NCBI GenBank assembly: GCA_043764015.1
Contig: JAYUKY010000121.1
Span: forward strand, 1 to 64,000
DNA length: 64,000 bases
DNA from: JANYGM01 sp043764015
Lineage (GTDB): Bacteria; Bacteroidota; Bacteroidia; Cytophagales; Thermonemataceae
Direction: 5' to 3'
Made by a program: the position numbers and the translations under genes. The notes beneath the pieces were generated by a model. It was given only the letters and a program-made list of their open reading frames with translations, was not told where the DNA came from and did no database searches. Within the stretch, counting starts at the first letter, position 1, and each line of letters starts with the position of its first letter. Shown here piece by piece: positions 23,665 to 31,942 of the stretch.

Positions 23665-26600
23665 CTACTCCAAAAGTGCCATAATATCTTCTTTACTGAG
23701 GCTTTTCATAAAACTTTCTTCTATGTTTATCAAATCATTTGCCAATTTTTTCTTGTTGTGTTGAAGCGCTAAAATCTTCTCTTCAACAGTGTTTTTGGAG
23801 ATAAATTTATAAGTAAAAACCACGTTTTTTTGTCCTATGCGGTGCGCTCTGTCTATTGCTTGTGCTTCTGCTGCTGGGTTCCACCAAGGGTCAAGCAAAA
23901 ACACATATTCTGCTGCCGTAAGGTTAAGACCCACACCACCAGCCTTCAAAGAAATCAAAAAAACTTTTATATTTTCGTCCTTCTGAAAAATCTCTACTTG
24001 TGTTTGTCTGTCTTTGGTACTGCCGTCTAAATACGTGTAAGGCACTTTTTGTGTATCTAAATATTCTCTCACAAGGCTAAGATGTTTGACAAATTGGCTA
24101 AAAACAAGCATTTTCTTTCCGTTTTCCACCAAAACGGATATTTTTTCTATAATTTGCTCCATTTTACCTGAATTGCCGACATATTCAGTGTCTATCATTT
24201 TTGGGTGATTAGCTATTTGGCGCAGTTGGGTAAGCCCTTGAAGCAGCAAAATCTGTGATTTGCTCACGCCATTTAGTTCTATTTCTTCCAAAATCTGATT
24301 TCTATAATGTGATTTTGTGCGCTCATAAAGTTCGTTTTGCTCTTTGCTCATTTTGCAATAAAGCACGCTTTCCACCTTGTCAGGCAACTCTTTTGCAACT
24401 TGTTTCTTATCTCTACGCAAAATAAAGGGCTTTATTGTGGCATAAAGTTTCTTTAATTTTAATAGATTTTCTTGTTTTTCAATAGGATTTAAAAACTCTT
24501 TTCTGAAAAAAGTTTGCGTGCCTAAAAGTCCTCTATTGATAAAATTCATTTGCGACCATAAGTCCATTGTTGTATTCTCAATAGGCGTTCCTGTAAGAAT
24601 TAGGCGTTTTTTGGAGCGCAAAAGTAGTACCGCTTTTGATGTATTAGCACTAGGATTTTTGATAGCCTGCGACTCATCTAAAATGATATAATTAAACAAA
24701 ATCTTTTCCAAATAGGGCGTATCTATGCGTATGATGCCATAAGTTGTAATAATCACATCAAAATGACTAAAAGCAACTAATTTTTTCTCACGCTTTGCGC
24801 CTGTATATATGAGTACACGCAAACTAGGCGCAAATTTTGCTATTTCTATCACCCAATTATGCACAAGTGAGGTAGGCAAAATGATAAGTGAAGGATTAGA
24901 GACCCCCAGCCCCTCCTTTTGAAGGAGGGGAGTTTGTCCCCCTCCTTGCAAGGAGGGGTTAGGGGTGGTTTGATTGCTATTTTGTTCTTTTTCAGAAAGC
25001 AATAGTGCAATAGTTTGAATGGTTTTACCAAGTCCCATATCATCAGCAAGGCAGCCACCAAGTCCAAAATCACCCAAAAAACGCATCCAATTATAGCCTG
25101 CTTTTTGGTAGGGGCGCAGTTCTCCCACAAAACTAATGGGTAAAAGATAATCTTCTATTTCTTCAAAATTGCGTAATTTATCTAACTTTTTTGAAAAATC
25201 AACTTCTGCTAATTGCGCTTCTTTTAGTTCGTTTACAAGGTTAAAATGATGTTTTTGCAATTGAAAATGATTGTTATTATTGTCATCATCATCTAAAAAA
25301 TGTTGTGTATTATGGAATAAATCCACATATTTATCTAACCACATTTGGGGGATAATAGCAATTTCACCATTAGGCAAAGTAAAACTTGTTTTTCCTGCCA
25401 AAATATACTTGCGAAGTTTCAAAAAAGGTACTTCAAACGCTCCAAACATAATTCTAGCATTGATATCAAACCAATCTTTCACTTCTTTTATAACAATATT
25501 GATGCTTGACGTACCCAAAAAATACTGCTGGGTATCTTTTTTGTTTTGTTGAACAATAATTTTAAGCCTTTGTAGCGTTTCAGCGTTATTATTTGCCCAA
25601 TTAAGAAAAATATTTTTATTTGTATCTTGATAAATATTATTTTCCCTCAAAAAATCTAAGATACTTTTTTCATAAATAATGTCTTTTTTGATACGGTGAA
25701 AGATAAAAGAATTTTCTGTTTTTTCTACACTAACGCTTGCCTTAACATCTTTACTGGCATCTTTGAGCGTGTTTTCATCAGCTAAAAAACTAAAAATTCC
25801 ATATTTAAAATTGATTTCTAAGGATAAATTATTGTCTGAAACCACCCCCAGCTCCTCCTTTTGAAGGAGGGGAGTTTGTTCCCCTACTTTTACTTGCCCT
25901 TGCAAGGAGGGGCTAGCAGTTGCTAGTGAGGTGGTTTTATTGATATTTTCAGTAAAATAAATGATACTTGTTGGCGGATATTGCTCTGTTTTGATGCTAA
26001 ATCCTTCTGCGTGAACGTCAAAAGATGCTACAAGCGGTGCAACAAACTTTTTAAAATACATTTCTTCCACATTTTTTGGAATATTAATGAATTTTTTGTT
26101 CAGAAAAGGGCGCAATTTATGCCCATCAACATTTTGCTGAAAATGGTATAAATTATTGTTTACAAGTAAATAAGCGGGTTCGTTACACAAAATAATAGCA
26201 TTTTTATACTGAAATTCTAGCTTGTTTCCCTCGTGTTTGAGTGTAGGAAAGTAGTGCGTATTTTCTTCATTTCTAAAAAAATGAAACAAAATACTCACAG
26301 GATTAAGCGGTTTTTGGACTTCCTGCCACGTAGGGTTGCCGTCAGTTCCCATTACAAAAAGCCGTTTTTGGTGTGTTAAAGGAAGTATTAAAGCAAGTAT
26401 TTTAGCTTTTTTTGCATCAATATAATTTCCTATTGCTTCTTGCAGAGGTTTGTCGCCTTTTTCTTTGTGATAAATTTTTAGAAAAAAGTCTGTTGGCGTA
26501 ATTTTTTTGTTATAAAACTTCTTTATAATTGCCTCTGGCTGAATGCTATCCATTAAAGCAACCAATTCAAAATCAGTTTTATCCAAATTTGCGGTAAATT

Positions 26601-26754
26601 CTGGTGCATTTTTAGAAGAAATATTTTGATATTGTAAGGTGAGTTGTTTTTTAGAGTTGATTTGTACCACAAAAGCCTCCACAAGATAGCCTAAGAACTC
26701 GTGCAAGAAAAGTGCATAAATAGCCTCAAAAGGCTGTGTAATAGATACTTTCAT
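23665..26754 (-). CDS. SNF2/Rad54-type DEAD-like helicase
   Basis: This is an ATP-dependent DNA translocase of 1029 residues. The N-terminal ~540 residues are a poorly conserved region of Bacteroidota relatives. The SNF2 ATPase follows: Walker A in DDMGLGKTIQT (about 570-580), the Walker B box LDESQAIKN (DESQ variant) and LTGTPIENTTMDLW. The helicase C lobe has YLDGSTKDRQTQV, LKAGGVGLNLTAAEYV, DPWWNPAAEAQAIDRAHRIGQ. The adjoining role is probably nucleic-acid remodelling or transcription recycling as in RapA/HepA relatives. Two in-frame palindromic repeats are inserted (about residues 273-305 and 595-619); the second splits the loop between motifs I and Ia. All helicase motifs remain intact, so the protein is probably functional. 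Confidence 0.93.
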   Translation of the reverse strand: MKVSITQPFEAIYALFLHEFLGYLVEAFVVQINSKKQLTLQYQNISSKNAPEFTANLDKTDFELVALMDSIQPEAIIKKFYNKKITPTDFFLKIYHKEKGDKPLQEAIGNYIDAKKAKILALILPLTHQKRLFVMGTDGNPTWQEVQKPLNPVSILFHFFRNEENTHYFPTLKHEGNKLEFQYKNAIILCNEPAYLLVNNNLYHFQQNVDGHKLRPFLNKKFINIPKNVEEMYFKKFVAPLVASFDVHAEGFSIKTEQYPPTSIIYFTENINKTTSLATASPSLQGQVKVGEQTPLLQKEELGVVSDNNLSLEINFKYGIFSFLADENTLKDASKDVKASVSVEKTENSFIFHRIKKDIIYEKSILDFLRENNIYQDTNKNIFLNWANNNAETLQRLKIIVQQNKKDTQQYFLGTSSINIVIKEVKDWFDINARIMFGAFEVPFLKLRKYILAGKTSFTLPNGEIAIIPQMWLDKYVDLFHNTQHFLDDDDNNNNHFQLQKHHFNLVNELKEAQLAEVDFSKKLDKLRNFEEIEDYLLPISFVGELRPYQKAGYNWMRFLGDFGLGGCLADDMGLGKTIQTIALLLSEKEQNSNQTTPNPSLQGGGQTPLLQKEGLGVSNPSLIILPTSLVHNWVIEIAKFAPSLRVLIYTGAKREKKLVAFSHFDVIITTYGIIRIDTPYLEKILFNYIILDESQAIKNPSANTSKAVLLLRSKKRLILTGTPIENTTMDLWSQMNFINRGLLGTQTFFRKEFLNPIEKQENLLKLKKLYATIKPFILRRDKKQVAKELPDKVESVLYCKMSKEQNELYERTKSHYRNQILEEIELNGVSKSQILLLQGLTQLRQIANHPKMIDTEYVGNSGKMEQIIEKISVLVENGKKMLVFSQFVKHLSLVREYLDTQKVPYTYLDGSTKDRQTQVEIFQKDENIKVFLISLKAGGVGLNLTAAEYVFLLDPWWNPAAEAQAIDRAHRIGQKNVVFTYKFISKNTVEEKILALQHNKKKLANDLINIEESFMKSLSKEDIMALLE
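24899..24972. repeat. In-frame palindromic element in SNF2 gene, copy 1
   Basis: CCCCTCCTTTTGAAGGAGGGG and CCCCCTCCTTGCAAGGAGGGG-like hairpins (20 bases or so each) lie back to back, bounded by ACCCCCAG and TAGGGGTGGTTT. On the coding strand it translates to TTPNPSLQGGGQTPLLQKEG and continues LGV. It adds about 25 residues between ATPase motifs I and Ia. Confidence 0.9.
25839..25938. repeat. In-frame palindromic element in SNF2 gene, copy 2
   Basis: The element is bounded by AACCACCCC and GAGGTGGTTT and contains CTCCTCCTTTTGAAGGAGG and the CTAGCAGTTGCTAG palindrome. The translation is TTSLATASPSLQGQ, a 9-base extension, then GEQTPLLQKEELGVV. It uses the same frame as the other copies. It adds about 33 residues to the N-terminal region. 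Confidence 0.9.
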
Positions 26755-26790
26755 TTTAAGGTGTGAAGTTTGAGGTGTGAGGTGTGAAGT
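26755..26790. repeat. Gene-boundary tract, CACACCTCA type
   Basis: On the minus strand, GTTTTGCACTTCACACC and TCACACCTCAAACTTCACACC end directly before the helicase ATG. Confidence 0.7.
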
Positions 26791-26964
26791 GCAAAACTAC
26801 ACAAAAACTAGCCATATCTACAAAAAAAACTACTCAAAAGTAATTTTTTTTTGCATCTGCCGTTATTGTTCTATAAAATGATAAAACAACAAAGAATTTT
26901 ATACAAATTTTATAAATAATTCATTAGATAATTTACTGATAATCAACAATTCATCATTAAGAAA

Positions 26965-28347
26965 ATGGCAATCAAGAAGAAAAGCAACAAAATTTTTATT
27001 TACTTAGGCGTTATTGTCGGAGGTTTGATACTCTTTTTTATAGTCGGCAAAAGTGCTGGCTGGATAGGACAAAAAGAAAAAACTTTTGTTGAAATAGCTA
27101 CCGTAAAACCTAGTAGCATTATAGAAAAAGTAACGGCATCAGGCAAAGTGCAACCAGAAGTAGAAGTAAAAATCTCGCCAGATGTTTCTGGTGAAATAAC
27201 AGAACTTTATGTCGCAGAAGGTGATTCTGTGGTGAAAGGACAGTTACTTTTGCGTATTCGTCCTGATAATTATCAGACTGCCGTAAGTCGTACAAATGCA
27301 TCACTTAATAATGTGCGTGCAGGGCTTGCGCAGTCGCAGGCACGTGCTACACAAGCTGCAGCGCAATTTGTGCGTGTGCAAGCTAGTTTTAAAAGGAATA
27401 CAGAACTTCATACACAAAAAGTGATTTCTGATGCAGAATTTGACCAATTTACATCTGAATACAAAGTAGCTGAAGCTGAATTAAATGCAGCTCGTCAGAA
27501 TATCAATGCAGCAGAATATAACGTACAAAGTGCGTCAGCAGTTGTAAATGAGGCATCTGATAACCTTTCTCGTACTGCCATTTATGCGCCAATGAGTGGA
27601 ATTATCTCTAAATTAGTCATTGAAAAAGGAGAGAGAGTTGTAGGAACGGCACAAATGACAGGAACGGAACTTTTGCGTATTGCCAACTTGAATGAAATGG
27701 AAGTGCGTGTTGATGTCAATGAAACGGATATTGTGCGTATTGCGTTGGGTGATACCGCTATTGTGGAGGTTGATTCTTACAGAGATAGGCAATTTAAAGG
27801 CATTGTAAGTTCTATCAGCAATACTGCAAAAGCTACGCTTACGGCTGATGCAGTGACAGAATTTGAAGTGAAAGTGCGTATTTTAGCGAGTTCTTATGCT
27901 GATTTGAAGAGAACAACAGGCAAACTTTCGCCTTTCAGACCAGGAATGACCGCCTCTGTGGATATTGTTACAGAAACAAAAAGTAATATTATATCCGTAC
28001 CGAATGGTGCTATTGTAGCTAAAAGCCTTGATGAAGTCAAAAAAAGAGAAGAAGGAGCGCAAGAATTTAAGAAAATGGACGACAAAGCAGCTAAAAATGC
28101 AACAGAAGAGAAAAACAAGAAAAAATCTTCTGATAAAAAAGATGATTTGTTAGTGTTTATTTATGATGAAAAAACAAAAAAAGTAGAAGCTCGTAAGGTA
28201 GAAATTGGTATCAGTGATTTTGATAATATGGAAATCACTAAAGGCGTAAAAGAAGGAGAAAAAGTAGTGTCTGCACCTTCTGATGCTATTTCTAAGAAAT
28301 TGCGCACAGATGATGAAGTAACAACAGAAAAGAAAGGACAAAAATAA
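26965..28347 (+). CDS. RND/ABC efflux periplasmic adaptor (HlyD/MacA family)
   Basis: This membrane-fusion protein bridges an inner-membrane pump and an outer-membrane channel. It has one N-terminal membrane helix (about 10-27), a biotinyl-lipoyl-like half (GKVQPEVEVKISPDVSGEI), a long alpha-hairpin with heptads (about 105-195), the second lipoyl half (TAIYAPMSGIISKLVIEKGE) and a beta-barrel domain. An unusual lysine- and acid-rich insertion (about residues 352-395) lies in the C-terminal membrane-proximal domain. It has 460 residues. Partner ABC permease or TolC-like genes, which usually follow in Bacteroidota, are absent; a terminator follows instead, so it must pair with pump genes elsewhere. 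Confidence 0.9.
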   Translation: MAIKKKSNKIFIYLGVIVGGLILFFIVGKSAGWIGQKEKTFVEIATVKPSSIIEKVTASGKVQPEVEVKISPDVSGEITELYVAEGDSVVKGQLLLRIRPDNYQTAVSRTNASLNNVRAGLAQSQARATQAAAQFVRVQASFKRNTELHTQKVISDAEFDQFTSEYKVAEAELNAARQNINAAEYNVQSASAVVNEASDNLSRTAIYAPMSGIISKLVIEKGERVVGTAQMTGTELLRIANLNEMEVRVDVNETDIVRIALGDTAIVEVDSYRDRQFKGIVSSISNTAKATLTADAVTEFEVKVRILASSYADLKRTTGKLSPFRPGMTASVDIVTETKSNIISVPNGAIVAKSLDEVKKREEGAQEFKKMDDKAAKNATEEKNKKKSSDKKDDLLVFIYDEKTKKVEARKVEIGISDFDNMEITKGVKEGEKVVSAPSDAISKKLRTDDEVTTEKKGQK

Positions 28348-28387
28348 TTGTCAATCACGAATTAGAAATTACGAATTACAATGATTT

Positions 28388-28425
28388 AAAGAAGACTTCG
28401 TTTTAAACGAAGTCTTCTTTTTTTA
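28388..28425 (+). terminator. Terminator after the adaptor gene
   Basis: AAAGAAGACTTCGTTT pairs with AAACGAAGTCTTCTTT, followed by a T run. Confidence 0.85.
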
Positions 28426-28544
28426 GTCAAGCCCGGATTTTAGATTTTATAAGGATTTGATAAGAATTTTTATACATTTGCATATTACAATAAATAAGTT
28501 AGTAATACATTGTCAATAAACTCCTAGTTTTATTTTTTTATTCT

Positions 28545-28619
28545 AGGTGGCGTAAACGCCACCTTTTTATATCAAAGTCAAAAAATGGTTTTATGTATAG
28601 CAGTGGCGTTCACGCCACT
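28545..28619. repeat. GTGGCGT palindrome pair
   Basis: AGGTGGCGTAAACGCCACCT at 28545-28564 is a perfect palindrome with a two-base centre. AGTGGCGTTCACGCCACT at 28602-28619 is a second one. They are 37 bases apart and resemble a REP pair. Confidence 0.8.
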
Positions 28620-28640
28620 TATTTGCAACACGTTATTTAT

Positions 28641-28690
28641 GTGTTTTGTATTCATTCACAACGCACAACGCACAATTCACAACTCAAAAG
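28641..28690. repeat. Gene-boundary tract, TTCACAAC type
   Basis: GTGTTTTGTATTCATTCACA then ACGCACAACGCACAATTCAC and AACTCAAAAG lead directly to the ATG at 28692. Confidence 0.75.
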
Positions 28691-28691
28691 T

Positions 28692-30527
28692 ATGTTAAAA
28701 TTCTTTAATAATCTTTCTTTGCGTCATAAATTATTTTTGGCGTTCTTTATTTTGATTATGGTCATTATTTTTGTGGCATTGATGAGTCTTTGGTTTTACA
28801 ACAAACGTGAAAGCCTTAGCCACGTATCAGAAAAAATGGAAGAAACATTGGTAGGTATTCTTAAAATTGTCAAAGTGGAGCAAGATTTTTTTGCGACAGA
28901 GCCTTCTCGTTCTAGCTTTTACTCTCACGGAAGGAGCAAATACCTAGACAAGCACCAGCAACAACTTGATAGTATGCAAAAAAGCATCAAAACACTTACT
29001 AATAGCATCAAAAGTAACGAAATTGATGTACGTGAAGACCTTTTATTGATTTCAAAAGAACTGGATTTGTACCGTTACAACTTCCGCCAAGTGGTGGTTT
29101 TGACAAGAAATAGAGGTTTTAAAGACTACGGCAAAGAAGGTGATATGCGTGAGATAGCACATTTTTTAGAAAGTTCTGGCAAGGTTTCTATGATAGATTT
29201 ACTTATGCTGCGTAAGCACGAAAAAGATTATATTTCTCGCAAAGAAACCGTTTATATTGATAATTTTGAAAATGTAATGGTATCTATGCAAAAGCAAAAT
29301 ACAGATGCTATCATCAATAAAAAACTGCTAGGATACCAAGCGGCTTTCAAAGACCTTGTTGCATTGGATAAAGCCATTGGCTATGATGGTTCGTATGACG
29401 GTTTTAAATACACAATGCGCCAACACGGAGAAATTGCTATTAATATTATAGAAAAAACTATTGCAAAAGTCAATAAGCTTTCTGACGGAGTTAAAGGTGA
29501 TTTTCAGAATATTTTTGTGATAACTATGCTCATTGTTGTTGTTGTAAGCCTTACTTTTAGTTATTTTTTGTCATTTTTTATTACAATTCCTATTATTAAA
29601 TTATCAGAAATTATAGAATTTACTGTTGATAATAATTTTGAAGGAGAATTTAAACCTGTAAAAATCTATTCTAATGATGAAGTAGGCACACTTTCACAAG
29701 ATTTTAATTTGATGATAACAAAGATTAAGAAACAATTATCACAAATCAAATCAAATGCTTTGCTTTTAGAAGATAAAAACCAACAATTAGAAGAAAATAA
29801 TCAACAAGTAAAACAATCAGAAAAACGCTTAGAAAAGCTACTAGACCTCAAAAATAAACTTTTTTCTATTATTTCGCAAGATTTGCGCAATCCTTTGAAT
29901 AGTTTGAAAGGATTTTTGAATATTTTAAAATATCATACCTCGTCTTTCACTTCTGAAGAATTGCAAGAACTTAGCGGAGATATGTATAAATCTTTGGATA
30001 AAGTAATGCTTTTGATGGAAGATGTAATAAAATGGTCACGCTCACAATCTGGCGACTTAGAATATAATCCAAATAGCCTTCATTTAAAGAAAGCCATTGA
30101 AGAAAACTTAATTGCTATGGCAGGACAAGCGCAGGAAAAATACCTTATAATTGAAACAAAAATAGATGGAACTTTATATGCAACCTTTGATAAAGATATG
30201 TTAGATTTTATCCTAAAAAACCTTCTTTCAAACGCCTACAAATTTTCTCACGAAAACGGGAAAGTTATTATTTCAGCGGAAAAGAAGAATGATAACATCA
30301 CTATTCGTATCAAAGATTTTGGAGTAGGAATGAGCAATGATGTGCTTGCACGTATTTTTGACCCCAATACTCGTGTAAGTATGCTTGGCACAAACAAAGA
30401 AAAAGGTTCTGGTTTAGGGCTTCTGATGTGTAAGGATTTTGTGGAAAAAAACGGTGGACTAATGATGCTCAAAACAGAGGAAGGCAAAGGAACAACTGTG
30501 AGTTTTACAGTAAAAAAAGCTAATTAA
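28692..30527 (+). CDS. Membrane histidine-kinase-like protein lacking the H-box histidine
   Basis: The 611-residue protein has two membrane helices (about 10-32 and 270-295) around an extracytoplasmic helical sensor, then a HAMP domain, a coiled coil (EDKNQQLEENNQQVKQ) and a dimerisation helix. The H-box reads FSIISQDLRNPLNSLKGF: residue 396 (codon CAA at 29877-29879) is glutamine where the phospho-accepting histidine of SHDLR belongs. The ATPase domain is complete, with the N box ILKNLLSNAYKFS, GVGMS, and the G2 box GSGLGLLMCK. The ATG at 28692 (MLKFFNNLSL) follows a boundary tract. No response regulator is adjacent. It may act as a pseudokinase, as a partner in a heterodimer, or as a point mutant. 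Confidence 0.9.
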   Translation: MLKFFNNLSLRHKLFLAFFILIMVIIFVALMSLWFYNKRESLSHVSEKMEETLVGILKIVKVEQDFFATEPSRSSFYSHGRSKYLDKHQQQLDSMQKSIKTLTNSIKSNEIDVREDLLLISKELDLYRYNFRQVVVLTRNRGFKDYGKEGDMREIAHFLESSGKVSMIDLLMLRKHEKDYISRKETVYIDNFENVMVSMQKQNTDAIINKKLLGYQAAFKDLVALDKAIGYDGSYDGFKYTMRQHGEIAINIIEKTIAKVNKLSDGVKGDFQNIFVITMLIVVVVSLTFSYFLSFFITIPIIKLSEIIEFTVDNNFEGEFKPVKIYSNDEVGTLSQDFNLMITKIKKQLSQIKSNALLLEDKNQQLEENNQQVKQSEKRLEKLLDLKNKLFSIISQDLRNPLNSLKGFLNILKYHTSSFTSEELQELSGDMYKSLDKVMLLMEDVIKWSRSQSGDLEYNPNSLHLKKAIEENLIAMAGQAQEKYLIIETKIDGTLYATFDKDMLDFILKNLLSNAYKFSHENGKVIISAEKKNDNITIRIKDFGVGMSNDVLARIFDPNTRVSMLGTNKEKGSGLGLLMCKDFVEKNGGLMMLKTEEGKGTTVSFTVKKAN

Positions 30528-30665
30528 CAAATTTATATAAATTAAAAATAATATATAATTATTGAAATAGAAGGAAAAAGAAAAAATTATTTTTTCTCAA
30601 AATATTGTAGAAAACATACTTTGGTATGGTTTTTGAAAAATATTCTGAAAAAATACAAAGTTTTT

Positions 30666-30696
30666 TTTGAAATCTTTATTTTCTTAGCTATATTTG
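30666..30696 (+). promoter_or_regulatory. Promoter with -33 TTTG and -7 TATATTTG
   Basis: TTTG at 30666-30669 is 19 bases upstream of TATATTTG at 30689-30696, a full match to the Bacteroidota promoter pattern. The ATG of the barrel gene follows 53 bases later. Confidence 0.7.
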
Positions 30697-30749
30697 AGAC
30701 TTAAATAAGAAAACGTGTTATCCAAGCACAATTTATGCCTTAACAATAT

Positions 30750-31712
30750 ATGAAAAAATTAGCTATCCTTTTAACGCTCTTACTTGTTAGCTTTGCATCA
30801 GAAGCACAACAACGAAGGAGTACCAAACAAAAAAGCCAACGTGAATTTAGCCAGTCTTATTGGACCGTCGGCGTAGGCATAGGAATTGGCAATTATTTTG
30901 GAGATTTAGCACCAAGAGAACAATATACAAGTAGTAATATAGCCTTTACTCGTCCAAGTTTTAGCTTTGAAGTAGCCAAACGACTAGGACCACGCTCTGC
31001 TGTAGAATTTGAACTTGGTTGGGTACGCTTACAAGGCTCTGACATAGAGAGTGCTGACCCCAAAAATATTAGACACCGCTACCGTTATATCCGTAATGCA
31101 AGTTTTAGAAACGACATTTTTGAACTTTCTGCCATGTATTCTTATGAGCTAAAACGCTCATTAGATATGTATTACAGACGTGATACTTGGAGACCTTACG
31201 TATTTGGTGGAGTAGCAGGATTTTATCATAACCCAAAAACGCAAGTTGGTGGTAAATGGGAAGCATTACAACCATTAGGAACAGAAGGACAAGGTCTTCC
31301 AGACTACAAAACAAAATATTCTCTTGTGAGCATAGCTATTCCTTTTGGTCTTGGTATCAAATATAAACTGCGTGATGATATGGATTTAGCGTTTGAAGTA
31401 GGTTACCGTTATACTTTCACAGATTATCTTGATGATGTTTCTGGTAATTATGCTGATGCTACATTATTAAGCCCTCTTGCAAAATTAATTGTTTTTGATA
31501 GAATTGCAGATGGTGGCGCAAGAGATTTTAAAGGTGCTACTGATGATTTAGGTCCGCTTGTCAATGTTCCTGGTGGAATAACAGTTAATGGATTTGGTGC
31601 AAAAGGTGACCAAAGAGGTAATGCTAAAGACAAAGACATTTATATCGTAACTTCTGTAAGACTTAACTATATTTTGGGTGCGGGCATTAGATGTCCTAAA
31701 TTCAGAAGATAA
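30750..31712 (+). CDS. Outer membrane beta-barrel protein (DUF6089-like)
   Basis: The 320-residue protein has a signal peptide (MKKLAILLTLLLVSFASEAQ, cleavage about residue 20). It begins its mature part with the phrase WTVGVGIGIGNYFGDLAP, typical of a Bacteroidota outer-membrane barrel family I associate with DUF6089. Alternating strands and the C-terminal RLNYILGAGIRCPKFRR follow. The next gene is a shorter relative: both contain FELSA, then WRPYVFGG or WSPYLFTG, then AIPFGLG or AIPFGIG, and end in RCPKF or RCPRF. The function is unknown. Confidence 0.78.
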   Translation: MKKLAILLTLLLVSFASEAQQRRSTKQKSQREFSQSYWTVGVGIGIGNYFGDLAPREQYTSSNIAFTRPSFSFEVAKRLGPRSAVEFELGWVRLQGSDIESADPKNIRHRYRYIRNASFRNDIFELSAMYSYELKRSLDMYYRRDTWRPYVFGGVAGFYHNPKTQVGGKWEALQPLGTEGQGLPDYKTKYSLVSIAIPFGLGIKYKLRDDMDLAFEVGYRYTFTDYLDDVSGNYADATLLSPLAKLIVFDRIADGGARDFKGATDDLGPLVNVPGGITVNGFGAKGDQRGNAKDKDIYIVTSVRLNYILGAGIRCPKFRR

Positions 31713-31760
31713 TTGAATGAATTTTTAATTGTGAATTGTAAATGAATACAATATATTGAC
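31713..31760. repeat. Gene-boundary tract, TTCACAATT type, inverted
   Basis: TTTTTAATTGTGAATTGTAA then ATGAATACAATATATTGAC begins at the stop at 31712. On the minus strand it reads core then tail, with the tail against the stop codon. A close copy follows the next gene at 32642-32690. Confidence 0.7.
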
Positions 31761-31794
31761 AACATAAATTAAAAAACTACGTATTCTTAATAAT

Positions 31795-31834
31795 CAAAAA
31801 ACCTTTCTACCAACTTGGTTGAAAGGTTTTTTAA
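31795..31834 (+). terminator. Terminator after the first barrel gene
   Basis: AAAAAACCTTTC pairs with GAAAGGTTTTTT across TACCAACTTGGTT. Confidence 0.8.
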
Positions 31835-31942
31835 TTATGAAACATCTTATTTGTCAGAAAAAATTAAATAGGTACGAAGTTTGAAGACTATTTTTTGAAC
31901 TTCATAATTTTTATGAAAATACCTGAATTATTTATCCTTTTT

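Larger units (their letters stand above)
28348..28691. other. Intergenic region with several repeats
   Basis: The region holds a boundary tract (CACGAATTAGAAATTACGAATTAC) at 28352-28380, a terminator at 28388-28425, a TACATTTG promoter-like element at 28473-28480, two GTGGCGT palindromes at 28545-28564 and 28602-28619, and a TTCACAAC tract running to the kinase ATG. No small gene was recognised. Confidence 0.7.

Noticed and set aside
26965..30527. Adaptor and kinase as one efflux-regulator operon
   Set aside because: A strong terminator at 28388-28425, several repeats and a separate promoter-like element lie between the two genes.
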